Shown: piece by piece, positions 25,589 to 33,327 of the stretch
Layout: each line of letters begins with the position of its first letter
Numbering within the stretch: position 1 is the first letter of the stretch
NCBI GenBank assembly: GCA_964518595.1
Contig: CAZFHA010000003.1
Coordinates: 1-64,000, forward strand
DNA length: 64,000 bases
Direction: 5' to 3'
Source of the DNA: CAZFHA01 sp964518595
Lineage (GTDB): Bacteria; Bacillota; Clostridia; Saccharofermentanales; Saccharofermentanaceae
Notes under the pieces: model-generated
What the model was told of the DNA's origin: nothing
Database searches by the model: none
What the model saw: the letters and a program-made list of their open reading frames with translations, nothing else
Program-made: the position numbers and the translations under genes

Positions 25589-25786
25589 TCCCCATAAGGA
25601 ATGGTCAATGTTCTTTCTACTTAACTAGACTCCCCTGTTGGTTTGCTAATTAAATCCAATCAAAAACTGAGAATAAATGTAACACAGATAAACCGCTTTG
25701 TCCATTACTCAATGAAAAACTTGCCTTATCCCTCTTCCACAGCACCAAAATCACCCAAGAATAAATTCACATTCAATCAAAATCTA

Positions 25787-25815
25787 TTGCATTAAATTCA
25801 CATCTTGTATATAAT
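25787..25815 (+). promoter_or_regulatory. Promoter before the truncated exported ORF
   Basis: TTGCAT and a consensus TATAAT with an exact 17-base spacer, 75 bases before the GTG start at 25891. Confidence 0.75.
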
Positions 25816-25890
25816 TTTAAATGTAGCTACTGATTACCAGGGTGGAGTCAGTTCTACAGAGAAAAAATTATGGAATGTTGGAGGACTAAG

Positions 25891-26136
25891 GTGAAAAAAA
25901 CTTTCACAAGATTGAACCTACGCACAGTGACAACTGCATTACTATTTAGCATGATTACCACACCTTTTCTTGTTCCTGTTTCTCCGATTCCGGCTGAAAC
26001 ACGAGCACAGGGCTTGGGGCTACATAGCGTAACCCAACCCTCAGCTTCCACCAGTTTGACTGATAAGGGAGCAAATAAGACTGCTGTTTCAGGTATTTCC
26101 AGACTTCCTGCGCTCCCTCCCCGCGATGTTCAGTAG
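25891..26136 (+). CDS. Short exported protein or 5' remnant of a secreted-protein gene
   Basis: An 81-residue ORF beginning with GTG six bases after GGAGG; a longer ATG start at 25870 is less well placed. It opens with a basic end and a hydrophobic stretch (about residues 11-29), a likely signal peptide, then a low-complexity Ser/Thr/Ala tail without recognisable domain. A good promoter precedes it. Its abrupt end 120 bases before a tRNA suggests the front of a larger exported protein that lost its body, but a real small secreted peptide is possible. I do not recognise a family. Confidence 0.4.
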   Translation: MKKTFTRLNLRTVTTALLFSMITTPFLVPVSPIPAETRAQGLGLHSVTQPSASTSLTDKGANKTAVSGISRLPALPPRDVQ

Positions 26137-26258
26137 AAGTCTGGATACCTTTAACAAAAATGGAGGCAATGGCAGGCTCAGGCAGCATTTGTATCTTGAC
26201 GTCACCGCTACGAACCCCTATAATCTAGAGGCATCTTGCCCTTGGCAAAGCCATAGAT

Positions 26259-26352
26259 GGAGGCGTATCGAAGTGGTCATAACGAGCTCGACTCGAAATC
26301 GAGTTGTCGGTGACGAGCCGGCACGAGAGTTCGAATCTCTCCGCCTCCGCCA
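26259..26352 (+). tRNA. tRNA-Ser (anticodon CGA)
   Basis: Acceptor GGAGGCG (26259-26265) pairs with CGCCTCC (26342-26348); anticodon stem CTCGA/TCGAG with loop CTCGAAA gives anticodon CGA; the variable arm is long, as in serine tRNAs; TTCGAAT T-loop; CCA is encoded (26350-26352). Reads UCG codons. Confidence 0.95.
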
Positions 26353-26363
26353 CAAGACCTCCG

Positions 26364-26390
26364 AAAACCCTTGATTTTCAAGGGTTTTTG
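26364..26390 (+). terminator. Terminator behind tRNA-Ser
   Basis: AAAACCCTTGA (26364-26374) pairs with 26378-26388 around a TTT loop; the T-rich arm supplies the uridine run. It could also serve the convergent SDR gene. Confidence 0.8.
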
Positions 26391-26423
26391 GCATTTTAGG
26401 GGAACAAGCCAGAAATCTTCAAG

Positions 26424-27203
26424 CTATTTTTTGTGTTTTAACATCAATTTAGTGCACCAATTAATTATACTTGACGGCAAAATTTTAGCGGACAGCACAA
26501 GTAGTTTGTTATAGCCGCCAGCAATAACCACTACCCTTCTCTTCATAGCTCCACGATAGCCGATATCCGCTACAGACTCAGGATTCATAACAAATAATTT
26601 AAATAGTAAAGTATTTTCCATTCCTGCTTTAACGGCGAATTGTGTATTTGTAGATCCTGGGCATAAGGTTGTAACGCTTACGCCAGTATCTTTTAACTCT
26701 GAACCTATTCCCTTGGAGAGAAAGAGAATATATGCCTTTGTAGCGGCATATACCGCATCATTGGGACAAGCTATGTATGCACCGGTGGAAGCTACATTCA
26801 CGATACGGCCTTGCTGATTTTTTACCATTGGGGGCAAAAATAGCTTCATTATTTCGGTAGTGCGAACAACATGAAGATTAATCATATTAATTTCATTTTG
26901 AATGCTAGTATGAAGAAAAGATCCAAACTCATTGAACCCGGCATTATTTATAAGTAGCTGAACATCAAGCTTTAACTTTTGTACCGCTAAAAACACCCTA
27001 TGAGCCGCATTTTCTTCCAGTAAATCAATTACTATCTGGTAAACACGCACGTGGAATTGTCTTGTCAAATACTGAGCCTGTTCCCTCAGCTTTAGTTCAT
27101 TCTTAGCCACTAAAACTAAATCATACTTTTCCTGTGCCAGCCTTTGAGCGAAAGCTTCCCCAATCCCACTGGTGGTACCTGTTATAAGCGCCACTTTATT
27201 CAT
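26424..27203 (-). CDS. Short-chain dehydrogenase/reductase
   Basis: A 259-residue NAD(P)-dependent oxidoreductase of the classical SDR type. Cofactor motif TGTTSGIG (about 8-15), NNAG (86-89), and catalytic Ser...YxxxK in VYAATKAY are all visible. A hydrophobic, basic C-terminus suggests membrane association, as in DltE/YqjQ-like SDRs. Its start overlaps the stop of the MerR regulator by 8 bases, so the regulator probably controls it. Substrate unknown. Confidence 0.85.
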   Translation of the reverse strand: MNKVALITGTTSGIGEAFAQRLAQEKYDLVLVAKNELKLREQAQYLTRQFHVRVYQIVIDLLEENAAHRVFLAVQKLKLDVQLLINNAGFNEFGSFLHTSIQNEINMINLHVVRTTEIMKLFLPPMVKNQQGRIVNVASTGAYIACPNDAVYAATKAYILFLSKGIGSELKDTGVSVTTLCPGSTNTQFAVKAGMENTLLFKLFVMNPESVADIGYRGAMKRRVVVIAGGYNKLLVLSAKILPSSIINWCTKLMLKHKK

Positions 27204-27645
27204 TTTTAGTTACCCCTAAACTCCCTCTAAAGTCTTCCCATTCTGTAGCATAGTCTAAACATTTTACGGTGTCTGCTTTTTGAGGATTCAGAGCCTTATC
27301 ATAAAAAGAAATTTTCTTATCTATGAGACTTAATAGGCTTTGGTATGATAAAATTTTTTCTGCAAGAAGAGTTTGGTGTTCAGACAAAATTGTTCGCCGT
27401 TCCAAAATCGCAGCTCTTCCACCATGCTTTAGCAGTGCTACATAGCACTTGATCTTTGCAATTGGCATAGCTGTATCCCGCAGACAGCGAACAAGAAATA
27501 TCCAGTCAATATCTGCTTCAGAATATACTCGATGCCCGAAAGTATCTCTTTGTATCCGAGGTAGCAAGCCCTCCTTCTCATAGTAACGTAGAGTATCTTT
27601 AGATACATGCAATTTTCGGGCTACTTCTCCGGTTGAATACGTCAT
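27196..27645 (-). CDS. MerR-family transcriptional regulator
   Basis: A 149-residue regulator with an N-terminal winged helix (YSTGEVARKLHVSKDTLRYY, residues 3-22) and a central coiled dimerisation helix. There is no metal-binding cysteine pattern; one cysteine lies in the C-terminal tail. It sits first in a two-gene operon with the SDR and behind its own MerR-type promoter. Likely a stress or aldehyde/quinone-type sensor, inferred only from the family. Confidence 0.88.
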   Translation of the reverse strand: MTYSTGEVARKLHVSKDTLRYYEKEGLLPRIQRDTFGHRVYSEADIDWIFLVRCLRDTAMPIAKIKCYVALLKHGGRAAILERRTILSEHQTLLAEKILSYQSLLSLIDKKISFYDKALNPQKADTVKCLDYATEWEDFRGSLGVTKNE

Positions 27646-27664
27646 AATTGATCACCTCAGTACA

Positions 27665-27695
27665 AGCATACCCTATGGAGTTCACTCCATGTCAA
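27665..27695 (-). promoter_or_regulatory. MerR-type promoter with 19-bp spacer and operator palindrome
   Basis: On the minus strand TTGACA (27690-27695) and TATGCT (27665-27670) are 19 bases apart, the stretched spacing typical of MerR-activated promoters. The spacer holds the palindrome ATGGAGT-2-ACTCCAT (27675-27690). Confidence 0.88.
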
Positions 27696-27705
27696 GCAAA
27701 ATTTA

Positions 27706-28803
27706 TCACTTACACTTACCCAGCAAATCTATTATCCCCTTACTCTTTCCTTCAAATATGACAATTTCCCCATTAATCTCTAAATCAAATATCCGTTTCA
27801 TATCGAATGACAAAATAAAATCATATTCCTCTTGTAGTAATGGAATAGCCCATAACAAATTTATTCTTTCACCAAAGGCAGGTTCATAAGCTGGAGTAGT
27901 ATTTCCAATCAATAAATTAGCGTTTAGGAACCACAAAGCACAAAACCCACCCTCTAGTTCGCACTTAACAGTATGCCCATGGCCGAAGAATTCAATATTT
28001 TTCCAGGGCATATAGGCCATCTTCGATAGTAACTGTAAAACAGGCATAAAATATGGTTCACATCTTTTATCACAAATAAAACCTAACTCAATACGAGAAA
28101 AGTCTTTTGTTCTATCCCGATAAAATAATTCAACCTTCGGCTGGCGAAATGCGCTTATACCCAAAGTTATTCCATAATATAAGTTATTCTTTTCTACTGT
28201 AGCAATTGCCTTAGGAGGCCAGAATCCATTATCTATAGCATAATAGTTGTCTGCTTCACCCACATATGCTTCAATTGCATTAAGATGACTCTGCTGAAAC
28301 CGGGGCCAATAATCATTTGATATTTCATGCCAGAACTTTCTGGCTAATTCCATTTGCAGTGTTAGAATTTTTTCAACAGGTTTCATTTCAGAAGCGAAAG
28401 GAGTATTAAAACTTACATATTTCGAAAATCCTGGCATGTTACTATCTGCCCATTCAGGAATAAAAGCTATCAATTCATGTCTATAAAAAAGTCCAGCACC
28501 ACTGCCTTCTTGTGTCCAAACTATTTTTAGTAATTCTTTATCTAGCACCATGCCTTGTTCGCTATGTAAAATAATTTCATAAGGCAACATAGGTAGTGTC
28601 CCATCATTAGCTCGTTTCCAATCTGTTAATGAAATTGCATGCTTTTTATCTTTGACATTGCACACAAAGCAAGATTTTACTATTGGTTCTTCTGCCTCTG
28701 CCAATATATAAAGGTAAAAGTAAATTGTATTCTCATCCATTTCAACCAAAGCTTGTATATTACAAATGGGAGAATGATCTTTAATCAAAATTACAGGTTC
28801 CAT
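27706..28803 (-). CDS. SUFU-domain-like protein
   Basis: A 365-residue cytoplasmic protein without signal peptide or membrane helix. The C-terminal half (about 185-365) has the pattern of the Suppressor-of-fused domain: an FGHGHTV-like stretch, a central YEPAFGERINLLWAIP segment and an acidic beta-rich end. Bacterial SUFU proteins are often immunity proteins of polymorphic toxin systems, but no toxin gene lies next to it here. The family call is by resemblance and the N-terminal part is unrecognised. GGAGG precedes the ATG. Confidence 0.55.
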   Translation of the reverse strand: MEPVILIKDHSPICNIQALVEMDENTIYFYLYILAEAEEPIVKSCFVCNVKDKKHAISLTDWKRANDGTLPMLPYEIILHSEQGMVLDKELLKIVWTQEGSGAGLFYRHELIAFIPEWADSNMPGFSKYVSFNTPFASEMKPVEKILTLQMELARKFWHEISNDYWPRFQQSHLNAIEAYVGEADNYYAIDNGFWPPKAIATVEKNNLYYGITLGISAFRQPKVELFYRDRTKDFSRIELGFICDKRCEPYFMPVLQLLSKMAYMPWKNIEFFGHGHTVKCELEGGFCALWFLNANLLIGNTTPAYEPAFGERINLLWAIPLLQEEYDFILSFDMKRIFDLEINGEIVIFEGKSKGIIDLLGKCK

Positions 28804-28823
28804 TTATAACCTCCAGATTTTAC

Positions 28824-28943
28824 TCATCGCACCTGACAGTTCTCGCAGTAATAAACACTGCCGCCTAAATAAGCTTCAATACTAGCTTTTTGTCTTTGGC
28901 ATGTTAAACTAATAGAAAGAATAGTTATAATCAAATTATCAAT
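28824..28943 (-). pseudogene. C-terminal zinc-finger remnant of an Fpg/Nei-type DNA glycosylase
   Basis: An open stretch of 39 codons without a proper start encodes a tail ending in EAYLGGSVYYCENCQVR. This matches the C-terminal zinc finger of MutM/endonuclease VIII proteins (C-x2-C, then GG...C-x2-C-Q). The first pair reads CQRQ, so its second cysteine is lost. No body of the gene is found upstream (a stop lies just before 28943). A gene remnant is the simplest reading. Confidence 0.45.
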
Positions 28944-29004
28944 CTATTTTAAACAATTAGACGTTAAGAAGTAAAGTACCTAGAGTTTAAAAAGGAGTAA
29001 AAAA

Positions 29005-29391
29005 ATGGGTAAGAAAATAGCACTGTTCTTTGTCTTTATTATCATTTGTGGAACCCTATCAGCTTGTAATAATAATAATAATAATAGTAGTAGCAGTTCC
29101 TCCTCCATTGAAGGAACCCTTTGGCTTCTGACTAGTGGCACGATTGGTGGTGCCGATTTTAGTAAGGAGGAGCTAAAAGAGGCCTATGGAGACTATACCT
29201 ATAGCTTTGAAAAAGATGGTGTGGTAACAATTACAGTATTAGAAAAGACTTTCCAGGGAACCTATACACAAAAAGAAAATATTGTAGAAATAAATAATGC
29301 CGGTCAAGAATATACTGCCCAAGTGGAAGGCGATACTATGAAGATGGATTATCTAGATGTCAGTTATGTCTTTACCAAGCAAGAGAGTTAG
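29005..29391 (+). CDS. Small lipoprotein with Asn/Ser homopolymer linker
   Basis: A 128-residue predicted lipoprotein with the modified cysteine at 21 (LSAC). Directly after it come runs of Asn and Ser encoded by AAT and AGT/AGC triplet repeats, then a compact beta-rich domain (about 35-128) resembling the lipocalin-like DUFs used for small secreted lipoproteins, with an EGTLWLL start. Function unknown. AAAAGGAG precedes the ATG. Confidence 0.75.
   Translation: MGKKIALFFVFIIICGTLSACNNNNNNSSSSSSSIEGTLWLLTSGTIGGADFSKEELKEAYGDYTYSFEKDGVVTITVLEKTFQGTYTQKENIVEINNAGQEYTAQVEGDTMKMDYLDVSYVFTKQES
29069..29103 (+). repeat. AAT/AGT triplet microsatellite within a lipoprotein gene
   Basis: About six AAT units are followed by several AGT/AGC units and TCC units, encoding consecutive Asn then Ser right after the lipidated cysteine. 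Triplet slippage would change linker length without breaking the frame. Confidence 0.7.
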
Positions 29392-29555
29392 ATATTTCTA
29401 ATACGAAATGATTTTGCTTAAAAGGAATGGATAGATATATGAATATTTATTTATCGCTCGCTAATCTATCGTTACAAAAGTAAAAAAATTAAGCTATAAT
29501 TACTTCTGTTCTCAAATGAATACCTACGCCTTATAAGAACCGGGGGGATACGATC

Positions 29556-29978
29556 TTGAAAAGACTACGGATTTTTAGACGCATTATGAAACAGACCAAT
29601 TTAGACCGTATGCTTATATCCTTTGGGGTATTCATTTTAATAGCAGCTCTGGCTCTTCAGTTTATTGAACCAGAAATTACCAATTATGAAGACGCTATTT
29701 GGTACTGCTTTGTAACTCTTACGACAGTTGGTTATGGTGATATCATTGTTCAAACCCTTTTAGGCAGAATCATTAGTATTCTCCTCATGCTGTCGGGAAT
29801 TTTAGTGGTCTCTTTCATTACCGGAACACTGGTAAATTATTATAATGAAATAAGCAAAATTAAAAATCAAGCAATTATTAAAGATTTGGTGGATAAACTT
29901 GAAAACCTTGAGAATCTTTCCCAAGAAGAGTTAAAGCAGATATCCACAACTGTAAAAGAAATGCGTAATCACCGTTAA
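29556..29978 (+). CDS. Two-helix potassium channel
   Basis: A 140-residue inner-membrane protein with two transmembrane helices (about 18-36 and 68-95) around a pore loop bearing the K+ selectivity filter TTVGYGD (56-62). The C-terminal 35 residues form a charged helical tail, and there is no RCK/TrkA_N domain. TTG is used as start, 6 bases after GGGGGGA. It stands alone between unrelated genes. Confidence 0.88.
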   Translation: MKRLRIFRRIMKQTNLDRMLISFGVFILIAALALQFIEPEITNYEDAIWYCFVTLTTVGYGDIIVQTLLGRIISILLMLSGILVVSFITGTLVNYYNEISKIKNQAIIKDLVDKLENLENLSQEELKQISTTVKEMRNHR

Positions 29979-30018
29979 CTTTGGTGCAACAAGTAACGTA
30001 TATCTTAGGAGAGCCAAA

Positions 30019-30528
30019 ATGAGTAAAATTTTCTTAACCGCTGATCTTCACTTTGGTCACGAAAACATTATTACTTACGAAAAGCGCCCTTTTGCTAATG
30101 CTGAAGAGATGGATGAGGCTCTGGTCAATAATTGGAATCAGGTAGTCTCAAAAAAAGATACAGTAATTGTAGTGGGAGATGTAAGTTTTCACTCAAAAGA
30201 GAAAACTACGGAGTTAATCCATCGTCTCAAAGGTAAGAAGATCCTTGTCAAAGGCAATCATGACAAAAAAAGTAATAGCTGGTGGCTAGAGGCCGGATTT
30301 GAAGAGGTCTCCAACTATCCCATTATTTATAGGGAGTGGTTTATCATCCAACACCAGCCTCCCAGCTATTACAATGATGCTGTACCTTATTTCTATATCT
30401 ATGGTCATGTCCATGGAACCAAGATGTATAAGACCATCACCAAACAGTCAGCTTGTGTTTCTGTTGAGAGATGGAATTATACACCTGTGGAACTGGAAAA
30501 GATTGTTGCTTTGGCGCAGCTCCTTTAA
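30019..30528 (+). CDS. Calcineurin-like metallophosphoesterase
   Basis: A 169-residue small phosphoesterase with the metal-binding motifs DLHFGH, GDV, GNHD and GHVHG in order. Small bacterial members of this type are of unknown substrate (phosphodiesters are usual). Its 3' end overlaps the convergent UROD-like gene by four bases, so no terminator separates them. Confidence 0.87.
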   Translation: MSKIFLTADLHFGHENIITYEKRPFANAEEMDEALVNNWNQVVSKKDTVIVVGDVSFHSKEKTTELIHRLKGKKILVKGNHDKKSNSWWLEAGFEEVSNYPIIYREWFIIQHQPPSYYNDAVPYFYIYGHVHGTKMYKTITKQSACVSVERWNYTPVELEKIVALAQLL

Positions 30529-31736
30529 GTCTTATTGCGCACCTCCAAAGCGGCCTGATAAATAGCCATAATCTTCTCTGGAGGAACATTAGCCTGAATA
30601 TTATGGACTTGGGTAAAGACAAAACCGCCCCCCGGTCTAAAGATATCAATGAGCTCCTTTGTTTCCTGAGCAATTTTGTCTATGTTTTGGTTGGGCACTG
30701 TGTACTGCATATTTGCCCCACCGCCCCAAAAAGTTACCTCTTTACCGAACTCTTTCTTTAGCCAAGCAGGATCCATTCCCTTAGCGGAGATTTGAACGGG
30801 ATTAAGAATTTCCACACCCGCATCAATCAGATCAGGGATTATTTCCGAAATTGCCCCGCAACTATGGAGAAAAACCTTAACATGAGGATAGTTATTTCTC
30901 ACATAGGCGAATTGTTTCTGCTGATAGGGTTTAATCATTTCTCTATACAGGTCAAGGGAAATCTGCAGATTTTCTTGTGTTCCTAAGTCATCGCCAAATT
31001 GTATGACCTGAATATATTGGCCAATTCTACCTAGAATTTTTTCCAGATCATGCAGATAGACTTCTGTGACCTTACTGAGCCAGTAGTGGACCAATTCCTG
31101 ATTTAAAAGTAGATCCATAAAGAATTTTTCATATCCCCAGTTAACTTGACCATTTTCAAAAATATTGCCGCCAAAAGCAAAGAGTATGGCTTTATCTGTG
31201 GTCTCATAGAGGGTTCTACACTGGGCTTCAATATAGTCGAGTTCTTCCTCAGTAATTTTGGAAATTGGAATAGCATCAATATCCGCATAGGTTTCAGCCT
31301 GAGCGTAGGGTTGGAAAACCTGATCGAAATAGTAGCCGCCCTTAGGCATTTTGGCCCAAATCTGCCCGTTCCACCGAATAAACAAATTGCCCTCTTCGTC
31401 GGTTTCCGGATTAAAATCCTTTGGTACTAGAAATTCATTGCCACTAAAATTTTTCCAAGGCTTCCATTCCGAAAGGCGAAGTCCCCAGGTAGGAGCCAGT
31501 CTTCCGGCCTGTACCACATCACCGCCCATGATATCCAGCACCGCCATCTCTGGCTCAGCCAGTTGCTGAAATATGTCATACATTTTAGGTAGTCCAGTCT
31601 CCACCTTCAGATATTTCTTCAGAGCAATGTAAGCATCCATCTGAATCCCGGTAGAACGCATTCCTCCAAAATCTATAGCCAATTTATCTGGTTCTCTGTG
31701 GTTAATTGTTTCTATGATTCGCTCTCTTCCATTCAT
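30525..31736 (-). CDS. Uroporphyrinogen decarboxylase-like (MtaA/methyltransferase type) protein
   Basis: A 403-residue protein of the URO-D superfamily. The opening MNGRERIIETINHREPDKLAID is typical of the branch related to corrinoid:coenzyme M methyltransferases rather than HemE, and HSCGAISEIIPDLIDAGVEILNPVQ carries the zinc-ligand H-x-C common to MtaA/CmuA proteins. No heme genes or corrinoid protein lie nearby. A role in O-demethylation or one-carbon transfer is possible, but the substrate is unknown. Confidence 0.82.
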   Translation of the reverse strand: MNGRERIIETINHREPDKLAIDFGGMRSTGIQMDAYIALKKYLKVETGLPKMYDIFQQLAEPEMAVLDIMGGDVVQAGRLAPTWGLRLSEWKPWKNFSGNEFLVPKDFNPETDEEGNLFIRWNGQIWAKMPKGGYYFDQVFQPYAQAETYADIDAIPISKITEEELDYIEAQCRTLYETTDKAILFAFGGNIFENGQVNWGYEKFFMDLLLNQELVHYWLSKVTEVYLHDLEKILGRIGQYIQVIQFGDDLGTQENLQISLDLYREMIKPYQQKQFAYVRNNYPHVKVFLHSCGAISEIIPDLIDAGVEILNPVQISAKGMDPAWLKKEFGKEVTFWGGGANMQYTVPNQNIDKIAQETKELIDIFRPGGGFVFTQVHNIQANVPPEKIMAIYQAALEVRNKT

Positions 31737-31864
31737 AAATCATTACCCTCATTTTCTACTTTTTACCGTTATCCAATTATACGACAAAAGCTATGCTGCG
31801 ACTACACAAAATCCTGAAATAATCGCCCTAGTCTCAGCCATAAAAATACAGTAAAACCTGACCG

Positions 31865-31893
31865 TAGTCAAAAGCATTGAGCTTCGTTATACT
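31865..31893 (+). promoter_or_regulatory. Promoter before the 163-residue protein gene
   Basis: TAGTCA (31865-31870) and TATACT (31888-31893) with a 17-base spacer, 37 bases upstream of the start. Confidence 0.5.
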
Positions 31894-31906
31894 TAATCTA
31901 AGAAAT
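31892..31906. repeat. 15-bp direct repeat, left copy
   Basis: CTTAATCTAAGAAAT occurs here and again at 32445-32459, flanking the gene 31930-32421 and nothing else. Confidence 0.7.
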
Positions 31907-31929
31907 ACTATGAAGGTGAGGCTGTCATT

Positions 31930-32421
31930 ATGAAAAACCTCGAAAATGCTAATCTCTACATCGCTCAGTACCATAAGATATTGCAGGAAGAGCAAATTCA
32001 AATTGCCTATAAATTTCTGCTGCAATATCTCATGGCTCTAAAGGCACAATGGGCAGTGAGCTTTTCTGAACGCTTTAGCTTTGGTAATGTATCCCCAGGT
32101 TATCTGGATTACTCCTACTTCCCTTTTCATAACGACTTTTTACGAAAGCATAAGCTTCGCTTTGGCCTGGTGCTAGACCATCAGAAAATGGCTCTTGAAC
32201 TTTGGCTCATGGGTCAGAACGCTTCTATCCAAAAGAAATATTGGAATCAACTCAAAGATAGCCGTTGGAATAAGGGAAGAACGCAGATGCCCCGGTACGC
32301 GGTGCTTGAAATCACCCTGGCTACCGATCTTAATTTTGATGATCTCCCCCTCTTAACTGATTTGCTGAGTACAAAGATGTCTCAGGCAAGCCAAGAAGTA
32401 TTGGACTTTTTGGCAGACTAG
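31930..32421 (+). CDS. Uncharacterised cytoplasmic protein (DUF7000-like)
   Basis: A 163-residue soluble, mostly helical protein. The central FGNVSPGYLDYSYFPFHND segment and the following HQKMALELWLMGQN resemble a family of unknown function that I tentatively equate with DUF7000. It has its own promoter and terminator, and is flanked by a perfect 15-bp direct repeat. Function unknown. GGTGAGG precedes the ATG. Confidence 0.7.
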   Translation: MKNLENANLYIAQYHKILQEEQIQIAYKFLLQYLMALKAQWAVSFSERFSFGNVSPGYLDYSYFPFHNDFLRKHKLRFGLVLDHQKMALELWLMGQNASIQKKYWNQLKDSRWNKGRTQMPRYAVLEITLATDLNFDDLPLLTDLLSTKMSQASQEVLDFLAD

Positions 32422-32444
32422 ATTTCTAATTTAGCTAAATAAAT

Positions 32445-32459
32445 CTTAATCTAAGAAAT
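32445..32459. repeat. 15-bp direct repeat, right copy
   Basis: Identical to 31892-31906. Together the copies bound a 568-base unit with one gene. Confidence 0.7.
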
Positions 32460-32468
32460 CACAAAGAA

Positions 32469-32510
32469 AAAATGCCAAGTACCCTTCCAAGGTGATTTGG
32501 CATTTTCTTA
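32469..32510 (+). terminator. Terminator after the 163-residue protein gene
   Basis: AAAATGCCAA (32469-32478) pairs with TTGGCATTTT (32497-32506); A-run before and T-run after, so it may act in both directions, also for the convergent AlkD-like gene. Confidence 0.82.
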
Positions 32511-32554
32511 TGGTTGTTTATTATCCGAAACTGATTCATTACAATTATTCCCGA

Positions 32555-33265
32555 TCAACACCGGGAAGTTTTTCGTTTGAAGCCTATACGTCCCATATCT
32601 TTGGCTTTTTTTATTGTCAGTGTAGCTGAAGGAACCTTACAGGCTGTATTACCAACATCCACCGATACTTTGCCAATACTCTCAGCTACAGAATAAGCCA
32701 GCTCAGTGAGTTCCGGCACACTTACCCCCACCGAAGCAACAAAACTATTCATAGCATAGCGGACACGGTTCTTGCTCTGATGAATATGTTTTTCAATGAA
32801 TGCAAGCATAGCTCTTAATTCGTCTTTGTCTATTTCATCGTCTTGGGCAAGAGCCACATAAAAATTAAATATATAATATCCTGTAGATTGAAAGATTTCA
32901 TCCTCACTGCCTATAAAATCCCGTGCCACCACCAATGAAAAGGCTGTTTCCGATGTCACCGGAGCAACAATATATTCGCCAATCATATGACAGTAAGCCT
33001 TCTCCATCCACTGATAGATTTGCTCCTTGGTGGTTTTTTGGGAATCCTCAATCAGCCCTGCCAAATACATTGCATCATAATTACCTGTATCAAAAAGTGA
33101 TTGGGCTAGTTCATGATTGTTTTTTAGTTTGTATTTTTTTATCAATTTATTCATATCGCCCACACGCACACCAAAAAATGGTTCCTTTACCCCATAGTTG
33201 AGGTATATTTTTTTCGTTTGTGCTGTTCCAAGCAATTCCAACTCTTTCATAATCGTGTCTAGCAT
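32555..33265 (-). CDS. AlkD-like DNA alkylation repair (HEAT-like) protein
   Basis: A 236-residue all-helical protein of the DNA alkylation repair (AlkC/AlkD) superfamily. GVRVGDMNKLIKKY near the N-terminus and the C-terminal VDVGNTACKVPSATLTIKKA followed by GRIGFKRK match a subgroup whose members lack proven glycosylase activity. A role in removing bulky or cationic base lesions is plausible but unproven. GGTGGAGAG precedes the ATG. Confidence 0.75.
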   Translation of the reverse strand: MLDTIMKELELLGTAQTKKIYLNYGVKEPFFGVRVGDMNKLIKKYKLKNNHELAQSLFDTGNYDAMYLAGLIEDSQKTTKEQIYQWMEKAYCHMIGEYIVAPVTSETAFSLVVARDFIGSEDEIFQSTGYYIFNFYVALAQDDEIDKDELRAMLAFIEKHIHQSKNRVRYAMNSFVASVGVSVPELTELAYSVAESIGKVSVDVGNTACKVPSATLTIKKAKDMGRIGFKRKTSRC

Positions 33266-33327
33266 CTCTCCACCTCTCTTTCGTGAGTGTATAAGCTAAT
33301 TGTAGCACTTCTTGGAGAGAATATAAT

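Noticed and set aside
26126..26374. An 82-codon plus-strand ORF across the tRNA-Ser region
   Set aside because: It runs through the whole tRNA gene and has no ribosome binding site or family resemblance.
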